64,000 bases of DNA from positions 1,612,001 through 1,676,000 of the forward strand of contig NZ_CP009434.1 in the NCBI RefSeq assembly GCF_000960995.1, given 5' to 3'. This document shows positions 60,111-64,000 of this stretch, in pieces; position 1 is the stretch's first letter, and each line of letters starts with the position of its first letter. The notes below the pieces were generated by a model. It was not told the DNA's origin, did no database searches, and worked only from the letters and a program-made list of their open reading frames with translations. This DNA comes from Burkholderia glumae LMG 2196 = ATCC 33617. Its GTDB lineage: Bacteria > Pseudomonadota > Gammaproteobacteria > Burkholderiales > Burkholderiaceae. The translations under genes were made by a program, and so were the position numbers.

Positions 60111-62434
60111 ACTACACCGTGGCGGTGCGCGCCATGTGCGAGTTCACCGCGAAGCGCGGCGACCTCGACCTGCGCTTCACGCCCGCGCCGTCGGCGCAGG
60201 AGGGCATCGTCGGCCACGGCATCGTCACCTCGCGGCGCGACGACGGCTACGAGCGCGAGATCGCGCTGGCCGGCGAGCACGGCAATGTGACGGTGCGGGG
60301 CCGCGCCGACGGCTACGATCCGGCGCTCAACCGCATCGAGGAAATCAAGACCTACCGCGGCGACCTGAACCGCATGCCCGCCAACCATCGCGCGCTGCAC
60401 TGGGCGCAGGCGCGCGTGTACGGGCACCTGCTCTGCAAGCTGCGCGACCTCGCCAGCCTGACGGTGGCGATCGTCTATTTCGACGTCGATTCGCAGCAGG
60501 AATCGGTGCTGACCGAGACGCACAGCGCCGCATCGCTGCGCGACTGGTTCGAATCGCAATGCGAGCGCTTCGCCGCGTTCGCGGCCAGCGAGACCGCGCA
60601 CCGCGCGGCGCGCGACGCGGCGCTGCGCGTGCTGCCGTTTCCGCACGGCACGTTCCGCAGCGGGCAGCGCAGGCTGGCCGCCGACGTCTATCGCGCCGCG
60701 CGCGACGGCCGCGCGCTGCTCGCGCAGGCGCCGACCGGGATCGGCAAGACCGTCGGCACGCTGTTTCCGATGCTGCGCGCCTGCGGCGACGGCCATCTCG
60801 ACCGCGTGCTGTTCCTGACCGCGAAGACGCCGGGCCGTGCGCTCGCGCTCGAGGCGCTCGACCTGCTGCGCCGCGCGCACCAGGCCGCGGCGCCGGCGGC
60901 CGGCGCCGAGCCCGCCGCCGGCGCCGCCGTGCTGCCCCTGCGCACGCTCGAACTGGTCGCGCGCGACAAGGCCTGCGAGCATCCGGACCGCGCCTGTCAC
61001 GGCGAATCGTGCCCGCTCGCGCGCGGCTTCTACGACCGGCTCGACGCCGCGCGCGGTGCCGCGCTGGCGCGCCTGACGCTCGACCGGGCCACGGTGCGCG
61101 AGACCGCGCTCGCGCACCAGGTCTGCCCGTACTATCTCGCGCAGGAGCTGGCGCGCTGGGCCGACGTGATCGTCGGCGACTACAACTACTATTACGACGG
61201 CAGCGCGCTGCTGCATTCGCTCGCGGTGCAGAACCAGTGGCGGATCGGCGTGCTCGTCGACGAGGCGCACAACCTGCTCGACCGCGCGCGCGGCATGTAC
61301 AGCGCGACGCTCGACCAGTTCGTGCTGGCCGACGCGAAGCGGCGCGCCTCGCCCGCGCTCGCCGCGCCGCTGGAGCGGCTCAACCGCGAATGGAACGCGC
61401 TGAACCGCGCGCTGGAGCAGGACTACGTGGTGCAGGCCACGGTGCCGCCGGCGCTGCTGCTGGCCGCGCAGCGCTTCATCGGCCGCGTCAGCGAGCTGCT
61501 GGCCGAGCTGCCGCTGTCGATCGAGCCGCAGGTGCTGCAGTTCGCGTTCGACGCGATGCATTTCGTGAACCTGGCCGAGCAGTTCGACACGCACTCGATC
61601 TTCGACATCACGCGCGTGGCGGGCGAGGCGGCGCGCGTGCGCGGCTCGCGCGGCGGGCGCGCGAAATCGGTGCTGTGCGTGCGCAACGTGATTCCGGCCG
61701 ATTTCCTCGCGCCGCGCCATGCGTGCGCGCGCGCCACCGTGCTGTTCTCCGGCACGCTGAGCCCGTTCCAGTTCTATCGCGACACGCTCGGCCTGCCGGA
61801 CGGCACGCCCGCGCTCGAGGTGGACGGGCCGTTTCGCGCCTCGCAGCTGGAGGTACGGGTGGCCGGCCACGTCTCGACGCGCTGGCGCGACCGCGAGGGC
61901 TCGCTGGCGCCCATCGTCGAGCTGATCGCGGCGCAGTACGCGCGGCGGCCCGGCAACTATCTCGGCTTCCTGAGCAGCTTCGACTACCTGCGGCGCATCG
62001 TGGCGCTGATGCGCGAGCGGCATCCCGAGGTGCCCGTCTGGGCGCAGGAGCGCGGCATGGACGAGGCCGCGCGCGACGCGTTCCTCGCGCGCTTTCGCGA
62101 CGGCGGCCGGGGCGTGGGCTTCGCGGTGCTCGGCGGCGCGTTCGCCGAGGGCATCGATCTGGCCGGCGAGCGGCTGATCGGCGCGTTCATCGCCACGCTC
62201 GGGCTGCCGCAGATCAACGACGTCAACGAGCAGATGCGCCGCGCGCTCGACGCGCGCTTCGGCAGCGGCTACGACTACATGTACCTGTTTCCGGGCATGC
62301 AGAAGGTGGTGCAGGCCGCCGGGCGCGTGATCCGCACCGAGCACGACGAGGGCGTCGTGCATCTGATCGACGACCGCTACCGGCGCCGCGAGGTGCAGCG
62401 GCTGCTGCCGAAGTGGTGGCGGATCGACGGCTAG
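60107..62434 (+). CDS. XPD/DinG-type DNA helicase with N-terminal nuclease-like domain
   Basis: 775 aa. The first 170 residues resemble a Cas4/RecB PD-(D/E)xK domain (GRADGYDPALNRIEEIKTY and HWAQARVYGHLL). A superfamily-2 helicase follows: Walker A APTGIGKTVG (about residue 208), four Cys for an iron-sulphur cluster (CEHPDRACHGESC and HQVCPYY, about 290-340), DEAH in LVDEAHNLLDRARG (about 385), and motif VI QAAGRVIRTEHDEG. It is expected to unwind damaged or forked DNA 5' to 3' together with the FAN1-like nuclease encoded by the overlapping upstream gene, under SOS control. Cytoplasmic. Confidence 0.9.
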   Translation: MNYTVAVRAMCEFTAKRGDLDLRFTPAPSAQEGIVGHGIVTSRRDDGYEREIALAGEHGNVTVRGRADGYDPALNRIEEIKTYRGDLNRMPANHRALHWAQARVYGHLLCKLRDLASLTVAIVYFDVDSQQESVLTETHSAASLRDWFESQCERFAAFAASETAHRAARDAALRVLPFPHGTFRSGQRRLAADVYRAARDGRALLAQAPTGIGKTVGTLFPMLRACGDGHLDRVLFLTAKTPGRALALEALDLLRRAHQAAAPAAGAEPAAGAAVLPLRTLELVARDKACEHPDRACHGESCPLARGFYDRLDAARGAALARLTLDRATVRETALAHQVCPYYLAQELARWADVIVGDYNYYYDGSALLHSLAVQNQWRIGVLVDEAHNLLDRARGMYSATLDQFVLADAKRRASPALAAPLERLNREWNALNRALEQDYVVQATVPPALLLAAQRFIGRVSELLAELPLSIEPQVLQFAFDAMHFVNLAEQFDTHSIFDITRVAGEAARVRGSRGGRAKSVLCVRNVIPADFLAPRHACARATVLFSGTLSPFQFYRDTLGLPDGTPALEVDGPFRASQLEVRVAGHVSTRWRDREGSLAPIVELIAAQYARRPGNYLGFLSSFDYLRRIVALMRERHPEVPVWAQERGMDEAARDAFLARFRDGGRGVGFAVLGGAFAEGIDLAGERLIGAFIATLGLPQINDVNEQMRRALDARFGSGYDYMYLFPGMQKVVQAAGRVIRTEHDEGVVHLIDDRYRRREVQRLLPKWWRIDG

Positions 62435-62540
62435 CGGCTGCCGCGCGGCGCATCGAAGCGGCCGGCCGGAACGGTTCCGGTGAGCGGCCGTGCCGAGCGC
62501 GCCGCGGCGCGGACGAGCCGGCCGCTTCGCGCCGCCGGGC

Positions 62541-63818
62541 TCAGGCCGCGGCGCGCTTGGCCGGGGTGCCGGCGCCGGCCTGCGCCGCGCCCTCGGGCGC
62601 CACGCCGACCTTCCAGACGGTCGGCGGCTCGGTGCCGTCGACCGAGTGGGCGCCGACGATCCGCGCCTTGTACACCACCGGATTGTGCGAGGCCACGGTG
62701 CGCGCGTTGCGCCAGTGGCGGTCGAGCGCCGCCGCGCCGCGCGTGGCCGACGCGCCGAGCGCGTCGAACAGATGGGTGGCCGCGCGCAGCACGAGGTCGG
62801 TCACCACCACCTGCGCCTGTGCCGATTCGAGTTCGGCGGCCACGTTGGCCGCGTGCTCGGCCGGCGTGCCGGCGCCGTCGTGCAGTTCGTAGGCGCGCTG
62901 CGCGGGCTCGGCCGCGCGCAGCGTGATCGCCTCGGCCGCGTAGGCCCAGGACGCCACTTCGCCCACCACCTGCAGGATCTGCGGATCGTCGCCGGCGCGC
63001 GCGGCGTTGCCGTGGCTGTAGATCCGCTTGCGCTCGCGCACCAGGCGGCCGGCGTCGCGTTCGGCCGCGCGCGCGATGCCGGCCAGCGTCGCCAGATGGA
63101 ACAGCTGATAGAACGCGGTCTGGTAGCGAAAGCGCCGCGAGAAGTCGATCAAGCCGTGCGGATCGACGCGGGCCTCGGTGAAGCGCGTCGTGCCGCTGCC
63201 GGTGGTGCGCTGGCCGAAGCCGTCCCAGTCGTCGACCAGCGTGACGCCGGGCTGGGCCGTGGCGACGGCCGCGATCACCGGCGCGCCGTCGGCCTCGCGC
63301 TGCGCGTACACGTCGATCCAGTCCGCGAACAGGCTGCCGGTGGTGTAGAACTTCTCGCCGTTGACGACCCAGCCTTGGTCACGGCGCGAGACGCGGGTGC
63401 GCGCCTCGCCGAGCGCCGCCTCGCCGGTTTCGCTCCAGGCGTTGCCGACCAGCTGCCCGGCCGCGAAGCGGGCGAGCCAGGTGTCGCGCGCGGCGCCGGG
63501 CGGCGCGTTGAGCCAGTCCTCGACGAATGCGAAATGGCCGCGCAGCGCCTGCGGCAGGTTCGAATCGGCGGCGGCGAGCTCGATCAGCAGGCGCAACAGC
63601 TGCGGGATCGAGGCGCCGAGGCCGCCCGAGGCCGTCGGCACGCGCAGCGCGCCGAAGCCGGCCTGCCTGAGCCAGCCGATCGCCTCGACGGGCAGCGTGC
63701 GGTGGCGGTCGCGCTCCACGGCGCCGCTGGCGATGCGCGCGAAGACGGGCCGGAAACGCGCGGCGAGCGCGTCGTAGTCGGCGCCGGCCGAGCGCAGGGG
63801 GACGGAGGGGGACGACAT
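62541..63818 (-). CDS. Flavin-dependent acyl-CoA dehydrogenase-family monooxygenase (DszC/SfnB-like)
   Basis: 425 aa acyl-CoA dehydrogenase fold: an N-terminal helical domain (PVEAIGWLRQAGFGALRVPTASGG), a middle beta-domain (RDQGWVVNGEKFYTTGSLFADW and WDGFGQRTTGSGTTRF) and a C-terminal four-helix bundle. The typical catalytic Glu of true dehydrogenases is not evident, and the layout matches DszC/SfnB-type enzymes that use FMNH2 and O2 on sulphur compounds. A role in sulphur scavenging is possible, but no ssu/sfn genes are present. The start at 63818 has CAGGAGCTACCGCC upstream. Confidence 0.87.
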   Translation of the reverse strand: MSSPSVPLRSAGADYDALAARFRPVFARIASGAVERDRHRTLPVEAIGWLRQAGFGALRVPTASGGLGASIPQLLRLLIELAAADSNLPQALRGHFAFVEDWLNAPPGAARDTWLARFAAGQLVGNAWSETGEAALGEARTRVSRRDQGWVVNGEKFYTTGSLFADWIDVYAQREADGAPVIAAVATAQPGVTLVDDWDGFGQRTTGSGTTRFTEARVDPHGLIDFSRRFRYQTAFYQLFHLATLAGIARAAERDAGRLVRERKRIYSHGNAARAGDDPQILQVVGEVASWAYAAEAITLRAAEPAQRAYELHDGAGTPAEHAANVAAELESAQAQVVVTDLVLRAATHLFDALGASATRGAAALDRHWRNARTVASHNPVVYKARIVGAHSVDGTEPPTVWKVGVAPEGAAQAGAGTPAKRAAA

Positions 63819-63851
63819 GGCGGTAGCTCCTGACGGATCGGACAAGCCCGA

Positions 63852-63881
63852 TTTATACGGAGCGGCGCGCGCAACTGACAA
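63852..63881 (-). promoter_or_regulatory. Sigma-70-type promoter of the DszC/SfnB-like gene
   Basis: On the minus strand, TTGTCA (63881-63876) and TATAAA (63857-63852) are separated by 18 bp, both one base from consensus, about 35 nt upstream of the start codon. It is one of the clearest housekeeping promoters in the window. Confidence 0.7.
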
Positions 63882-64000
63882 CCAAGCAGTTCGGGGAACC
63901 ATATTCCGATCGGCGCAAAGCCGCGGAAAACGCGCCGCCAGGGCGGCTGCGGTTTCGGGCGGCGGGCACGGCTGGCGCGGGCGCAGCGTCGGGCCCGCCC

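Noticed and set aside
1..64000. CRISPR arrays, tRNA or rRNA genes, replication origin, prophage
   Set aside because: No regularly spaced repeats, cloverleaf sequences, rRNA-like segments, DnaA-box clusters or phage structural genes were seen on reading through.

Overview
The window is very GC-rich (about 70% by eye) and reads as Burkholderia sensu stricto. The evidence is a Burkholderiales-type porin, a pcaHG/pcaQ protocatechuate locus, an aaeXAB-like efflux operon with a NodT-type outer-membrane factor, and a close relative of the EstB esterase known from Burkholderia gladioli. The gladioli/glumae/plantarii clade is likely, but that placement is from memory of EstB. Species and replicon cannot be fixed from the sequence alone. 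About 95% of the window is ordinary chromosomal coding sequence. Many long antisense reading frames are an effect of the GC content and are left out.

Layout. 1-8845: end of a small membrane protein, then pbpC and a thioester-containing alpha-2-macroglobulin as a GTGA-overlapping pair. 9315-12615: porin, a divergent MurA paralogue and a small secreted protein. 13145-19071: a ClC channel, a MarR regulator and an HPP-family CBS protein on one strand, with matching palindromic operators; then a LysR regulator and ChaA. 19362-22981: MarC, a CPBP protease, a fumarylacetoacetase-fold hydrolase and an AraC regulator. 23082-27308: a Fur-controlled FecI/FecR/TonB-receptor surface-signalling iron system. 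27419-32859: a five-gene MarR/FUSC/DUF1656/HlyD/NodT aromatic-acid efflux operon. 33329-39254: a DUF2252 protein, a zinc-ribbon metallopeptidase, an NYN/LOTUS RNA-binding protein, a small membrane protein and EstB.

39255-43790 is the accessory island. Three broken copies of an IS6-like element surround a 3-kb insert of clearly lower GC. The insert holds a 25-codon peptide gene with a strong Shine-Dalgarno sequence, a strong hairpin, an AhpD/carboxymuconolactone-decarboxylase-fold protein, an MFS exporter and an HExxH protein of the type found in peptide-modification clusters. I read it as a minimal, apparently undescribed RiPP-like cassette (precursor, two possible tailoring proteins, exporter). 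It is the most interesting object here.

43791-64000 returns to normal chromosome: pcaHG with pcaQ, a dCache-GGDEF cyclase, an acyl-CoA synthetase, a dihydroxyacetophenone-dioxygenase-like cupin, a DUF3857/transglutaminase protein, a glucokinase/zwf pair, an orphan cobF and a Tat-exported esterase. The next two genes are a FAN1-like VRR-NUC nuclease and an XPD/DinG-type helicase, overlapping by 4 nt and preceded by a near-ideal LexA (SOS) box. A DszC/SfnB-like flavin acyl-CoA dehydrogenase closes the window.
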